From positions 124,001 to 188,000 of the forward strand of contig QANY01009091.1 in NCBI GenBank assembly GCA_003255025.1: 64,000 bases of DNA, written 5' to 3'. The stretch's first letter is position 1. Every line of letters begins with the position of its first letter. Of the stretch, positions 1 through 12,890 are shown in pieces. The notes beneath the pieces were generated by a model. It did not search any database, had not been told where the DNA came from, and saw only the letters and a program-made list of their open reading frames with translations. The DNA is from Datisca glomerata. Taxonomy: Eukaryota; Streptophyta; Magnoliopsida; Cucurbitales; Datiscaceae. The position numbers and the translations under genes were made by a program.

Positions 1-36
1 AATGGAAAATATGCATATTCTGTTTATATTATTGAG

Positions 37-1175
37 TTATGTGATATTTGGCATGCTAGATTAGGTCATGTAAATATGAAATCTATGCAAAGAATGATGA
101 ACTTAGATTTATTACCTAAATTTGACATAGAAAAAGGATATAAATGTGAAATATGTGATGAATCCAAATTCACTAAAAGATCATTTAAATTAGTAGAATG
201 AGATAGTGAATTGTTAGGATTAATACATAGTGATTTATGCGACATGAAATTTTCACCTAGTAGAGGTGGCAAAAAATACTTTGTCACATTCATTGATGAT
301 TATAGTAAATTTTGCTATTTGTATTTGTTGCATACTAAAGATGAGACTTTGGATATGTTTAAGACATACAAGTCTGAAGTTGAAAATCAACTTGCAAAGA
401 AAATAAAGTTTCTTAGATCTTACCGAGGTGGAGAATATGACTCCATGATGCTATCTGAATTCTGTGCACATCATGACATAGTGCATCAGACTATAACACC
501 TTACACGCCTTAGCAGAATGGGGTGGTTGAAAAGAAAAATAGAACTCTAAAGGGCATGGTGAACTGTATGTCAAACAGTTCTAGACTACCCCATAATTTG
601 TAGGGGGAGGCCTTGCTTACGACTAACATCATACTAAATTAGATCCACATAAGAAGACCAACAAGTCTCCTTATGAAGTGTAGAAAGGGAAGTTGCCTTC
701 CTAAAAAATCCTATAAGTGTAGGGGTCTCGTAAAAGTACAAGTATCATTGTCAAAGAGAGTCAAGCTTGGATCTAAGATAGTAGACTGTGTTTTCATTGA
801 GTATGAATTAGACAGTTCTACATATAGATTTTTGGTTATTATGTTAGAGATTTCTGATATAAGTATCAACACTATAATGGAGTCTATTAATGCTGAATTT
901 TTTTAGAACGTGTTTCCATTTAAGGAAGGAAAACACAGCCAAGATTCCAAACGAGGTGTAAGTGAAGGTACATCTAGAGCTCAGATCGATGAAGAATCTA
1001 AACCTGGGCCTAGAAAATGCAAACAAGCTAGAACGAATACCTCATTCGGTCCAGAGTTTCTAACATACTTGACAGAAGTCGAACCTCAGGCAAACAAAGA
1101 GGCGATGCCAAATCCCGAAGCTCCTTTCTGGAAGGAGGTTATTGATAGTGATATAGATTCCATTTTGTAAAATAA
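37..1175 (+). pseudogene. Element A GAG-pre-integrase and integrase remnant
   Basis: Translation gives the GAG-pre-integrase pattern WHARLGH followed by CEICDESKFTKR, the Zn-binding part of Copia integrase. The integrase core follows: HSDLC carries the first catalytic Asp, then FIDDYSKF, and SYRGGEY stands where the second Asp (usually SDRGGE) belongs, so that Asp is changed to Tyr. A stop precedes QNGVVEKKNRTL, which carries the catalytic Glu. The C-terminal part (670-1175) includes CVFIEYELDSSTYRFLV, matching the usual FVGYA...YRFLV segment, and EAPFWKEVIDSDIDSIL just before RT. Stops at about 199, 511 and 601 interrupt it. Confidence 0.85.
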
Positions 1176-1197
1176 CACTTAGATTGTTGGGGATTTA

Positions 1198-1832
1198 GTG
1201 ATGTAGATGGCTGGTAACATGATTTAACAAAATTTGGAATACAAGCTTTCCTTTCAGATCGTATATTGGTTCACTTAAGGATTCGCAACTAAATGATTAT
1301 TGAGCTCAAATTTATAATACGGTTATGAACTAGCCATTCACTAGTGAATTAATGGTACTTAAGGATTAAGAGGTAATTAGAAGGGTAAAACGGTAATTTT
1401 GATCAAATCTAATTTACGAACAAATAATTAGAGGACAGAACTGCATGAAATTATTATATCAATAGACTACACGAGAATACTCTGTTAATACATTCTATAA
1501 TCTCTAAGAGTGCGATTCTATATTTACAGTGAAATAATAATAGATTTAATAAATAAGATTATTTAACTTAAATAGTCTAATTAATAATCTGATTTATTAG
1601 AGCTTAGGATTATAGGTTCATAGTCCCCAAGTCACATCTATATTACGCAGTCTAGGGTGTGAATTTTTCAGGACATGAGAAAATGACTGACTTGCAAAAG
1701 AAATTTTTATTTTGGGCCAAATATGTAATTATGAGATAATTATGTGTGATCAATTAATTATGATTTTAATTGAATTATTTATATATAAATTTTAGAAATT
1801 ACATATATATAAAAATAATTACATCGATTAAT
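1198..1832 (+). repeat. Patch of LTR-like sequence inside element A pol
   Basis: About 635 bp closely resemble an internal part of element B's LTRs (about 3030-3655 and 10630-11220). Shared landmarks include 'cattcactagtgaattaatggta', read as segments near 1335, 3175 and 10780, and the 'ctctaagagtgcgat' stretch. Neither LTR end is present. The patch replaces roughly 25 codons at the integrase-RT junction, between IVGDL and [12 protein letters not shown] see no target duplication, so ordinary integration does not explain it. Confidence 0.75.
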
Positions 1833-2497
1833 AAGTACAAAGCTCGGTTGGTAGCTAAAGGTTATCGACAGAAAGAAGGTATAGATTTTTTTTATACATA
1901 TTCTCCTATGACGAGGATCACTTCTATTAGAATGTTAATCATGATAGCTGCCATATATAATTGGGAAATTCACCAAACGAATGTTAAGACTGCATTCTTT
2001 TATGGAGAACTAGACGAGGAAATCTAGATTGAACAACTTGAAAGGTTCGTAGTCAAGGGGCGAGAACGTAAGGTGTGTAAGCTTGTCAAATCCCATTATG
2101 GATTAAAACAAGCGCCGAAGCAGTGGCATGAAAAATTTGACCACACTATGCTCTCGAATGGATTCTCAATAAATGAGTGTGACAAATGCATTTACCTAAA
2201 GGTAATAGTGACATGTTTGTCATAGTATGTTTATACGTAGATGACATGCTCATAATGAGAACAAAATGGATATAATATCTTCTACCAAGAAGATGTTGAG
2301 TTCCAACTTTGACATGAAAGACTTAGGTCTAGCAAATGTCGTTCTTGGAATTCAAGTAAAGCGAACTTCTAACGAATATATCCTTATACAATCTCATTAT
2401 GTAGAAAATATCCTAAAGAAGTTCGGCCAATTTGACAGCAGATCAGTTGTAACTTCATTCGACTCAAACTGTAAATTGAGAAAGAAGATGGAGTTGG
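1833..2497 (+). pseudogene. Element A reverse transcriptase, 5' part
   Basis: Copia RT motifs are readable: [17 protein letters not shown], the [11 protein letters not shown] helix, and [17 protein letters not shown], where the usual catalytic DVKTAFL motif has Asn in place of Asp. GLKQAPKQWHEKFD follows in another frame. LYVDDML near 2230 is the YVDD active site, and FDMKDLGLANVVLGIQVKR follows. The reading frame changes several times. It ends at the target site of element B and resumes at 12201. Confidence 0.85.
2493..2497. repeat. Target-site duplication of element B (left copy)
   Basis: GTTGG directly precedes the TGTTGG start of the left LTR. ATTGG at 12196-12200 directly follows the CCAACA end of the right LTR. 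Four of five bases match, which fits an old 5-bp Copia duplication. Confidence 0.65.
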
Positions 2498-4578
2498 TGT
2501 TGGGGGTAATGCCCTCAAAGCATGTGTATTGACATTTTAATATTAAATTTAATGGAATACATTTTTTCTTATAATTGTTCTTTTAAATTATTGTTGAATA
2601 ATTTATATAAATATCTGAAAATTCCATATTCATTGATGAGACGATGATCTTGTATTAGTACGAGAAGATTAAGATCATAGATAATGAATAAAATTGTCAG
2701 CAACATATTAAAGTATGAAATCTTTAATGAATTGTTGTTAGTACGGTTCACTAAGCATTATGAATACACGTAATTTAAATATGGATAATTGATGTGGATA
2801 GACATCTTAGTGAAAATACTTTATATAATAAGTTTATATATGACAGGATCAATATGAATTAATATATTTATTTTCTCGTTTATCATAAAAATTTAATACA
2901 CATCAATATGATGATCATATGTAGATCAAACTGAATCCTAAGTAGTTAGGAACTCCTATACATGTCTACTGAATCTTTGATCCACTCGTTAAAGTTTATT
3001 TGTAAAACAGACTAGTGACTTTTGCTTTAGTGATTCAGTGATATAGATTGCTGGGAACATGATATTATAAGATTTAGAATCTAAGTTTTCCTAACAGATT
3101 GTATATTGGTTCCCTTAAGTGTTAATTATGAAACTGTTTTTTAGCTCAAATTTGTAATACGATTATAAATTAGTCATTCACTAGTGAATTAATGGTACTT
3201 AAGGATCAAGAGATAATTAGAATGGTAAAACAATAATTTTGATCAACTTTAATTTATGAAACAATAATTGGAAAACAGGACCACGTGAAATGATTATATC
3301 AATGAATTACACGAGAATACTCTTTAAATATATTATATAATCTCTAAGAGTGCGATTTCATATTTATGGTATAGTAATAATAAAATTAATAAATAAGATT
3401 ATTTAATTAAAGAGTTTAATTAATAATGTGATTTATTGAAGCTTAGGAATATAAGTCCTTTGTCTCCAAGTCACTTCTGTGCTACGCAATTTAGAGTGTG
3501 AATATTTCAGGATATGAGAAAAGAACTAACTTGCAAAATAAATTTTTATTCTGGGGCAAGTACGTAATTATGAGATAATTATGTGTGATTAATTAATTAA
3601 AAATTAATTAATTAAACTATTTATATTAATTTTTGGAAATTATATATAAATAATTATACCGATTAGATTTCTAATTATTGATAAGTGAGACAACATATCT
3701 AATTTTTGAAATTAGATAATGTTAAATTATTATTAGATAATAATTAGTTAATTTTGAATTAACTGATATATATATATGATTAAAATAAATATTTAATTCA
3801 CAGTAATTGTCATATGTCAATCGCTGATTGAGAAACATAGATTGACATGAACTACTGTAGTGTCATGTGACACTACAGTAGTGGACGCGCAATACTGTAG
3901 TGTCGTGTGACACTACAGTTGTGCACAAATTACAGCGGGTCCCACTGTAATACTAATTTTAAAATTAAATATTTTCAGTTTATCCCTAAAAGTTTGATGA
4001 GCCTAGAAATTATATATAGATATTATTCTAATTGCCTCAGAGTTGGTTGTATCAGTTGAGAACTGTTAGTCAAAGTGTTGAGAACACTATCACGGTGAAC
4101 TTTCTCTCTGATTAAAAATTAATCAAAACTATGAAAGAATAACCATCGTATTCTCTTAGTATGTTGTCTCACTAAATTAATCATTCTCAGTAAATCTTTA
4201 GATCTCATGTGTTGAGTACATCTAGAGATAGAAAAAATGTTTTTGAATTATTCTACGTGTTCACACACGCCCTAGTTTGTTTGAGGATTAGATTGAAAGA
4301 TCTTGGTATGGATCTCGGAGTCCGTTGTTCCTGACGCATGATCATTGGTTTACGAGGACACTTGATGTAGACTGCAAGAGGTATATGATTCCTATCCATG
4401 TATGTCTTAGATTTAATATATAAATATATAATAGATCCTGGTTGAAAAGAGTTTTTCAATAAAGTTTTTATTTTGGAAACTGTTGCGTCGCGTTTATTTT
4501 CTTTTATTGAAAAAGATTAGTTTTTAATGAATTTATAAAACCCCACGCTTCCGCCGTGCGAGTGCCGTGTTTTCAATA
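2498..4578 (+). repeat. Element B 5' LTR
   Basis: Starts TGTTGGGGGTAATGCCCTC and ends ...TTTTCAATA just before the primer-binding site. It pairs with 10097-12195 over its whole length with many substitutions and small indels. It contains a striking pair of palindromes at 3851-3920. Confidence 0.9.
3851..3920. repeat. Twin palindromes in the element B 5' LTR
   Basis: 3851-3882 is a perfect inverted repeat: arms ACTACTGTAGTGTCA and TGACACTACAGTAGT around a 2-base centre. A second copy with ~11-bp arms lies at 3893-3920. In the 3' LTR (about 11487-11530) the first is mutated and the second is mostly lost. The location in the middle of the LTR is compatible with a promoter or structured-RNA element; this is inference. 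Confidence 0.8.
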
Positions 4579-4580
4579 AT

Positions 4581-4592
4581 TGGTATCAGAGC
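4581..4592 (+). other. Primer-binding site of element B
   Basis: TGGTATCAGAGC lies 2 bases after the left LTR. It is complementary to the 3' end of plant initiator Met-tRNA, the usual primer of plant Copia elements. Confidence 0.9.
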
Positions 4593-6372
4593 GGTCATTA
4601 TATATTTGTATATTAAATATTGTGTGGGTTTTATTGCATTATTCAAAATATATTTAATAAGAATGAATGAATAAATGATTTTATTTTTTTTAAATGTATG
4701 GTTAAATAATGGATCGTTAATTGTATGGTGATTATTGAGTTAGGATTTGTTATTTAGTTTTTTCTTAGATCTTGTGTAAGCCGTTTTGGAGCATAAGAAT
4801 TTTGTATTCTATTTTAAATATTAAAATTTAATTATTCTGATCGCGAAAAAATGAAGAACGCACGAGACAAACTAGGAGGAAAAAGCAAAAATAGGAATTC
4901 CTAGAGAATTCTGGAGCTGGCATTCCAGCGGCGGCGGTGATGGGTGAAGGTGGTAGAGTCCTATCATTGGTGGAAACTATTGTCACATCTAGGAAAATTT
5001 CACAGAAACTCTAATACTAATTTACCCTATCACTGCAAAGTTTTATGAAAACCCTAACTTTATCTTTTATCTTTTAAATTTTAAAATTTTTTATTTTTTA
5101 TTTTATGAAAATTAAAGATTAATTAATTGATTGGGTTTGATCCAAGTTTGACAAAGTTAATAAATTGTTTATTGACTAAGTCAAATTCAATAATTTTGAA
5201 AAGATAATTATAGAGATAATTTTTAATTAAGAAAAATATTTTTTCCTAATTAAAAGGGTTTTGTTTAAAACTTGAAGATTACGAAGATAAACATCAGGTG
5301 GAGAAAGAGATATTTTGAAAATATGTAATCTTGAAGTTCTCTTTGTAATTTTATTTCTTTATTTCAATGGTTGTAATTTAAAAATACCCAATAGTCACTC
5401 GGTCAATTATTATTTTATTTAATTGTCAAATAAATATTTATTCATATGATTGATAACATGATCATGCATTAGTCGATCAAATGCCATACATGAAATCTCA
5501 CATAGTTTTATTTAATCATGCATCTTTTCAGTAAAAAACATGATTTATTAGGATTGTCCTAATATGTTTATATGAATTGTTTTGAGAAATTAATTGCATG
5601 TAAGTTGTTAGGTTTTAATTACTTAAAACTTAGTAATCACACGACTCTAAATGATATAGTAACATTTAGGATAATCAACTTTAGTAAAAAAAATTATTAG
5701 AGTTTGATGAAGGTAATTAATTAGTTAATCTAAGTTCACCTAAATATGACTTAGGCTCTTTAGGATGTTAAATGAACTTAGATTAATTAGATTGAATTAA
5801 ATGTTAATTTCACATTCATGGGCTATTATTTTAACTAGTAATTATTTAGAATTAATTGATTAGTTAAAATAGATACACATTATCCTAAAATAATGAGTGT
5901 GAAAAGGTTGACATGTCAATGTAACCTATGATTTTCATTATTAGTACAACACCATGAGGTACAGTGAGAGTTTTGAGATGTCTTTGTTTTCATCCCCTTA
6001 AGGAAGGTTTCGAACTATATCAATATCAAGGTTGGACTTCTTAAGAAGATAGGACTAAGTGATGCAGCTTTAGTTTTGACCGACACTAAGACGATACATT
6101 CTAAATCAAGTCATGAAATCTGAAATAATGGGTTACACTCACAAAGTCATAATTAAGTCTTCATGTTGATAACTGTGACTTGACCGAATAAGCGATACAT
6201 TATTCTTAAAAGAGAAAATATGAGATATTTTAAGTTTTAATTAATAAATATGAGAATGTCTCATAAACAGTCTAAAATTAATCTGGCTGACCCTAAGGTG
6301 GCACGTTAATTGTTAGGTTATTTTATCGTTGATTAGTAAATGATATATTTATGTGTTTAATATGTTACATTC
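4593..6372 (+). other. Untranslated leader of element B
   Basis: About 1.8 kb of AT-rich sequence between the primer-binding site and gag. No open reading frame of note is present. A short GC-rich spot with a GGC repeat lies near 4925. Confidence 0.6.
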
Positions 6373-7290
6373 ATGCATCACGTTTACTTTCCGAATTCTG
6401 GATATTTATTTAAATTATATATGTTTTATTTTGTAGTTATTATTTTGTCTATCATTGACAACCCTATTACTGCTTTACTTGCACTTAAGAAACTGAATGG
6501 TGATAATTTCATAAGATGTAAATCAAATTTAAACTTGATGCTAATTTGTGAGAACCACAAATTTGTTCTTATTGAGGAATGTCCTGAGGAGCCCGCTGCC
6601 AGTGCCCCTAAGAATGTTACGGACAACTTTGATGCTTGGATTCAATCCAACAACAAAGCGAAGTGCTATGTACTTGTGAGTATGAATGATATTCTGAGAA
6701 CCAAGCATGGGAGCATGGAGACTTCCTATGAGATTATGGAATCTCTACAGGCGATGTTTGGGCAGTAGTCTGATCAAAATCGTCATGAGACTGCTATGAG
6801 CTACATGATGACCAAGATGAAGAAAGGTACTTCTGTGCGTGAACATGTTTTGAACATGATCAACATAATGCATGAGGCAGAAGTACATGGGGCGATCATT
6901 GATGAACGAACTCAAGTCAACATTATACTCGAATCGCTCACACCTGCTTTTTCTACGTTCACCACCAACTATTTTATGAACAAGTTATAATTTAACAATA
7001 CCCAATTGTTAAATGAACTGTAGACTTTTGAGTCACTCAATAAGAGTATGACTAAAGAGGCTGAGGTAAATGTTGCCGAGCAAAAGCCTTCTTCCACTAT
7101 TGTTAAAAGGAACAAGGTGAAGAAGATCAATGGTAAGGGAAAATGTAAGAATAAGAAAGGGAAGAAAGCCAAGACATCACCGAAAGTCAAGAAAAACAAG
7201 AATGACAACAAGCCAAGGGAAAATGTTTCCATTGTAGGGTTGAAGGTCATTGGAAGAGAAATTGTAACAAGTATATCTTCGAGTTGAAAA
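6373..7290 (+). pseudogene. Element B gag
   Basis: A Copia gag (UBN2/retrotran_gag type) broken by several stops. Readable parts are NPITALLALKKLNGDNF, then a stop after MFGQ, then MTKMKKGTSVREHVLNMI and ILESLTPAFSTF. A Lys-rich segment leads to a CCHC zinc knuckle that is only readable after a one-base shift (CFHCRVEGHWKRNC, about 7221-7265). The first ATG of the open frame (6373) probably lies upstream of the original start. Element C at 61.98 kb carries the same gag with a large deletion. Confidence 0.85.
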
Positions 7291-7310
7291 AGAAAGGTAA
7301 ATATGATTTA

Positions 7311-8900
7311 CTTATTCTTGAAGCTTGTTTAGTGGAATATGATTTGTCATCCTGGATACTGGATTCATGAGTTACTAACCATATATGTTTTGTTTTTCAG
7401 ATGCTTGATTCGTCAAGAGAGCTGGCTGATGACGAGGTCATTATGAAAGTTGGCAGTGGTGCGCTCATGTCAGCAAAAGTATTGGGGACAATCCGTTTAC
7501 TTTTTGAAAATAATTATTTAGTTTTGAACAATGTTTATTATATTCCTATATTTTCGAGAAATTTGATTTCTCTTTCTCTTTTGCATGAACAATTATTTGA
7601 AGTTTTTTTAATTAATAATGAGTTTATTATTTCTAAGAGTGGATTCAATATTTGTCATACAAAAGTATCGAATGGACTGTATATGCTTAAACCGACTGAA
7701 CGCGCGTTGAGTAATTCTGAATGATTTAAAGTAGCAAAACCTAAAAATAACAAACCATAAAGATTTTCTCATGATGACGATAACACATATCTTTGGCAAC
7801 TTAGGTTGGGACATATTAATCTAGATAGATTAAACAGGTTAACAAAACATGGTACTTTGAGGAAACTTTAAGTTAGAGTCTTTCTGTTTGTGAATCCTGT
7901 CTACAGGGTAAAAATGATCAAGAGACCGGTCACAGAAAAGGGATAAAAAGCCAATGAACCACTTGAGCTAGCGCATAGTGATGTTTGCGAACCGATTAAT
8001 GCACAAGCTAGAGGTGGGTATGAGTATTTTGTCAATTTATCAACAATTACTCAAAACATGGTTATACTTACCTAATGCATAAAAAATCTGAAACTTTTGA
8101 AAAGCTTAAAAACTTAAAAACTGAAGCTGAAAAGCAACTAGGAAAATCATTGAAAACCTTTCGATCAGATTGATGTGGTGAATACTTAGATTTAAAATCA
8201 AGGAGTACTTGTTGGAGTATAGAATCCTATCCCAACTCACAGCACTTGGAACGCCACAATAAAATGGTGTTTCAGAAAGGAGAAACTGAAACTTGTTAGA
8301 TATAGTTAGGTCGATGTTAAGCTGATCATTACTACCACTTACATTTTGGGGATATGTATTACACACGACAACATACATTTTGAATGTAGTGTCTTTCTAA
8401 GTCTGTAAGCAAGACACCTTTAGAGTTGTGGAATGACTCCAAACTCAGTTTGCATCTTTTTCGTATATGGGAGGGTGTCTAGTTCACGTTCTTAGACCTA
8501 AGACTGGAAAGTTAGACTTAAGGTCAGAAGCGTGCCTATTTGTTGGCTATGCTCCAGAGACTAGAGGTGGGTACTTTTATAGTCAAAAATATCAAAAAGT
8601 GTTTGTATCGACAAATGCCACCTTCCTAGAACACAACTATATGAAAAACTACAAATCTCAAAGTAAAGTAGTTCTCGAGAAATTAACGTCTGATGAGATC
8701 AGACCACCTTTATTATCAAGTGATAAACGACAAACCACATAAACCACAGTTTCTATTAAGGAAACCCAGGTGCAACGTCGTATTGGGAGGGTTGTAAGAC
8801 AACCTATTTGCTATGAAATAGAGACACATGTCCTAGTGTCTGACACTAATAAGGACAATCCATTATCTTATGAAAAGCTATGGATGATCCTGAAAAGGAG
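7311..8900 (+). pseudogene. Element B protease, GAG-pre-integrase and integrase
   Basis: The protease site reads SSWILDS followed by a stop where the catalytic DSGA should be (about 7350). RNLISLSLLHEQ and the GAG-pre-integrase motif LRLGHINLDRLNRL (about 7800) follow. The integrase core is AHSDVCEPINAQARGGYEYF, then FRSD near 8162 followed by a stop. The C-terminal part at 8467-8742 is clean: VHVLRPKTGKLDLRSEACL, FVGYAPETRGGYFY and VFVSTNATFLE. At least six stops or shifts separate the pieces, so no functional polyprotein is possible. Confidence 0.85.
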
Positions 8901-8978
8901 AAATGGAAAGATGCCATGAACCAGGAAATGGAATCGATGTATCCAATTCCGTTTGGGAACTTGTAGACCCACCTTAAG

Positions 8979-10030
8979 ATGTCAGGCCCATTGGATGGGA
9001 TCTTCAAGAAGAAAAGAGGTGCAAATCAGAAAGTAGAGATATTCAATGCACGATTGGTAGCTAAGGGATATACGCAAAGGGAAAAAGTCGATTTTCAAGA
9101 GACATTCTCTCCTGTTGCCATGCTAAAATCCATTCGCATTCTTTTATCCATTACTGCTAGTTTTGACTATGAACTATGGTAAATGGACGTCAAGATAACT
9201 TTTCTGAATAACTCTCTTGAAGAAAGCATTTATATGATGCAACCAGAATAGTTTGTGAAAAAGGGGGTAAGATAAGAAAATATGCAAGTTGCTTAAATCT
9301 ATTTATGGATTAAAACAAGCATCTTGATCTTAGAATCTTACATTTGAGAAAAATGATAACGGAACTTGTGTTTATAAATACATAAAAAAACAAGATAGTT
9401 TTTTATGTTGACGATATTCTATTAATTGGAAATGATGTAAAAACTTTGTCAAAGGTAAAGAAGTGGTTAGCTAAGAAATTTCAAATGAAAGATTTGAGAG
9501 AAGCGAGCTATGTTCTAGGCATTCAAATTCTAAAGGATAAAAAGGACAAGCTCTTGGCACTTTCTCAGATATCTTATATTGTTAAAGTGCTGGAGAGATT
9601 CTCTATGAAAAATTCTAAGAGATGTCAACTACCGACCAAACATGAAATTGTCCTCTCTAAGGATAAATGTCCTAAGACACCTCAGAAGGAAGAGGATATG
9701 AGAAAGGTTGCATATGCTTCAGCAGTTGGTAGTCTCATGTATGTCATGTTTTGTACGAGACCATACATCTATTATTTGGTGAGAATTGTCAGTCGTTATC
9801 AATCGAATCCAGGTTTGGTGTTTATTCAGTTGGAGACTTGAATTGCACTGGATATACTGATTATGAATCAAATAAGGATAGTTTAAAGTCAACGTTTGGG
9901 TCAAACACCGAGGTGATCTAACTGTTATAAAGATAACATTGGATCAGAATCTGGCTCTGATTGTAATAGAGATAACATTGGATCAAAACCTGGATGACCC
10001 ATTTACCAGGACACTTCCTGCGAAGTCGTT
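8979..10030 (+). pseudogene. Element B reverse transcriptase with RNase H largely deleted
   Basis: RT motifs are [27 protein letters not shown], then a stop and MDVKITFLNNSLEESI. FYVDDILLIGND is the YVDD site (about 9403). KFQMKDLREASYVLGIQI and SAVGSLMYVM follow. After RIVSRYQSNPG the frame jumps to the middle of RNase H (DLNCTGYTDYESNKDSLKST), so the connection region is missing. The tail of RNase H (DPFTRTLPAKSFEGHV, about 9998) is preceded by a short duplicated stretch (GATAACATTGGATCA occurs at about 9930 and 9970). Confidence 0.85.
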
Positions 10031-10096
10031 TGAGGGTCATGTGTAAAACATGGGGTTGAGAGAGATGTCACATTTCCTTTAAGGCAAGTGGAAGAT

Positions 10097-12195
10097 TGTT
10101 GGTGGTAATGCCCTCAAAGCATATGTATTGACATTGTAATATGAAATTTAATATAATATATTTTTCTTATAATTATTCTTTTAAATAATTGTTGAATAAT
10201 TTATATAAATATCTGAAAATTTTATATTCTTTAATGAGACTATGATCTTGTATTAGTGTGAAAGGATTAAGATCATATATATGAATAAAATTTTCAACAA
10301 CATAGTGAAGTATGGAATCTTTAATGAATGGCTGTTAATTACAGTTCATTAAACATTATGAATACATGTGATATAGATCTAGATCATTGATGTGGATAGA
10401 CATATTAGTGAAGGTACTTTATATAATACAATATATACGACATGACCGATGTGATTTAATATCTTTATTAACTTATCATTTATCATAAAGATTTAATACA
10501 CATCAATCTGATAATCATATGTAGCTCAGTCTGAATCTTGAGTAGTCATGAACTCCTATACATGTCTACTGGACCTTTTGATCCACTTGTTAAAGTTTGT
10601 TTGTAAAACATGCTAGTGACTTTTATTTTGGAGATTCATTGATATGGATGGTTGGGAACATGATCTTACGAGATTTGGAATCTAAGTTTTCCTAACGGAT
10701 CGTATATTGGTTCTCTTAAGTGTTAAATATAGAACTAAATGATTATTGTGTTCAAATTTATAATACGATAATAAATTAGTCATTCACTAGTGAATTAATG
10801 GTATTAAAGATCAATACGTAATTAGAAGGGTAAAATAGTAATTTTGACTGGCTCTAATTTACGAATCAATAATTAGATGGTAGACCTACGTGAAATGATT
10901 ATATCAATGAACTACATGTGAATACTCTGTAAATATATTCTATAATCTCGAAGAGTGTGATTTCATATTTATAGTGGAGTAATAATGAAAATTAATAAAT
11001 AACATTATTAATTAAAGAGTTTAATTAATACTCTGGTTTATTGAATCTTAGGATTATAGGTCCATGGTGCTCAAGTCACTTCTCAACTGCGTAGTCTAGA
11101 ATGTGAATATTTCAGGACATGAGAAAATGATTTTTTATTCTAGGGTAATTACATAATTACGTTTGAGTGATTAATTAAATTATTTATATTAATTTTCATA
11201 AATTATAAATAATTATATCGATTAATTTTCTACATATCGATAAGTGAGACTATATGTAATTTGTGAAATTAGATAATGTTAAATTATTATTAGATAGTAA
11301 TTCAAAATTTGAATCAACTAAATTTGTTATTTGTGAACTAACAAACAAGCTATTTGATATGGATAATCAGATAAGTTAATTTTGAATTAACTGATATTTA
11401 GATATTTATCTGATTAAAATAAATATTTAATTCACAGTAATCAACAAGTGTCAATCACTGCCTGAGAATCAGAGATTGACATGAACTACTATAGTGCCAC
11501 GTGACACTACAGTAGTGGGCATGTAATACTATTATGCACAAATCGCAGTGGGTTCCACTGTAATGGTAAGTTTAAAATTAAATATTATTTTCAGTTTATT
11601 CCTGAAAATATGATGAACCTAGAAATTATATATAAATATTATTCTAATCGCCTTAGAGTTGGTTGCATCTGTTGAGAACTGTTGGTCAAAGTGTTGAAAA
11701 TACTATGAGGGTGAACTTTCTAAGTGATTAAAGTTAATAGAAGATTCTGAAAGAATCTTCATCGTATTCTCTCATAGGGTTGTCTCATTAAATTAATCAT
11801 GCTCAGTGAATCTCTAGATCTCACGTGTTGAGTACATCTAAAGATAGAAAAGTGTCTTTGAATTATTCCAGGTGCCCACACACGTGCTAGTGTGTTTGAG
11901 GATTGACTTAGAAGATCTTGGTGTGGATCTCGAAGTCAGTTGTTCGTGGGAACGCAGGATCATTGGTTTCGAGGACGCTTGATATAGACTACAAATGTAT
12001 ATGATTCCTATCTATGTATGCCTTAGATTTAATATATAAATATATAATGGATCCTGAATGAAAAAGTTTTTCAATAAAAGTTTTTATTTTGGAAACCATT
12101 ACGTCGCGTTCATTTTATTTTATCGAAAAAGATTCATTTTTAATAAATTTTTAAAAACCCCGCGTTTTCGCCGCGTGAGCGCCACGTTTCCAACA
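10097..12195 (+). repeat. Element B 3' LTR
   Basis: Starts TGTTGGTGGTAATGCCCTC immediately after the purine tract and ends CCAACA. It is homologous to 2498-4578 throughout, with scattered substitutions and a few indels, such as a longer segment around 11330-11390. Confidence 0.9.
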
Positions 12196-12200
12196 ATTGG

Positions 12201-12890
12201 AATATCTCAGCTGGAGTGCTCACGGATCATTGGAAGTTTGATGTATATCAGGATTTGCACGGGGCTTGACATTGCCTCTTCAGTAGGAAGACTTGCAAGA
12301 TGTACAAGTAATCATGGACATGATCACTGGGATGCGCTAGTCAGGGTGTTTAGATACTTCAAGCACAACATTGACTATGGATTGCATTATGCTACGTAGC
12401 CATATGTGCTAGGAGGATTTAGTGATACTAACTGGATATCTAACAGTCTAAAAACTAAATCTACGAGCGGATATGTCTTACCCTAGGTAGTGGAGCTATA
12501 TCTTGGAAGTCTACGAAACAGACTTGTATATCTCGTTCAACTATGAAATCTGAATTCATAGCATTGGACAAGAAGGTGAAGAAGCCGAATGCCTTCGAAA
12601 TTTTCTAGAAGACATTTTAATGTGGCTGAAGCCTGTGCAGCCATATGTGTACACTGTGATAATATGGCTACCATATTTCGAGCGAAGAATAATGTGTATA
12701 ATGATAAGTCTAGAAACATAAGACATAGACATAATACCATTAAACAATTGCTTGTAAATGATGTGATTTCCATTGACTTTATCTAGTCCAAGGAAAATCT
12801 GGCAAATCCTTTAACAAAAGGATTATCGAAAGAGCTTGTAAAGTCGACATCGTGGGGAATGGAGATCCCAAGATCTAGGTCGTTGTCTGT
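12201..12890 (+). pseudogene. Element A RT end and RNase H
   Basis: Element A continues with ISQLECSRIIGSLMYIRICT, a Copia RT-RNase H connection. SSVGRLARCTSNHGHDHWDA and the RNase H segment [21 protein letters not shown] follow. After two frame changes comes VHCDNMATIFRAKN, with the end signature KENLANPLTKGLSKELV (about 12790). A stop interrupts at 12397. The inserted element B lies immediately upstream. Confidence 0.85.

Larger units (their letters stand above)
2498..12195 (+). mobile_element. Copia LTR retrotransposon B, full structure, coding region decayed
   Basis: A 9.7 kb element inserted in the RT of element A. It has two LTRs of about 2.08 and 2.10 kb, both starting TGTTGG. The right one ends CAACA and the left CAATA. 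A primer-binding site, long leader, gag, protease, integrase, RT and RNase H remnants and a purine tract (GGCAAGTGGAAGAT, 10083-10096) follow in Copia order. Many stops and frameshifts are present, and most of RNase H is deleted. The long LTRs and protein motifs suggest an Angela/Tork-type lineage, but I did not align it. LTR divergence is clearly visible, so the insertion is not recent. Confidence 0.9.
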
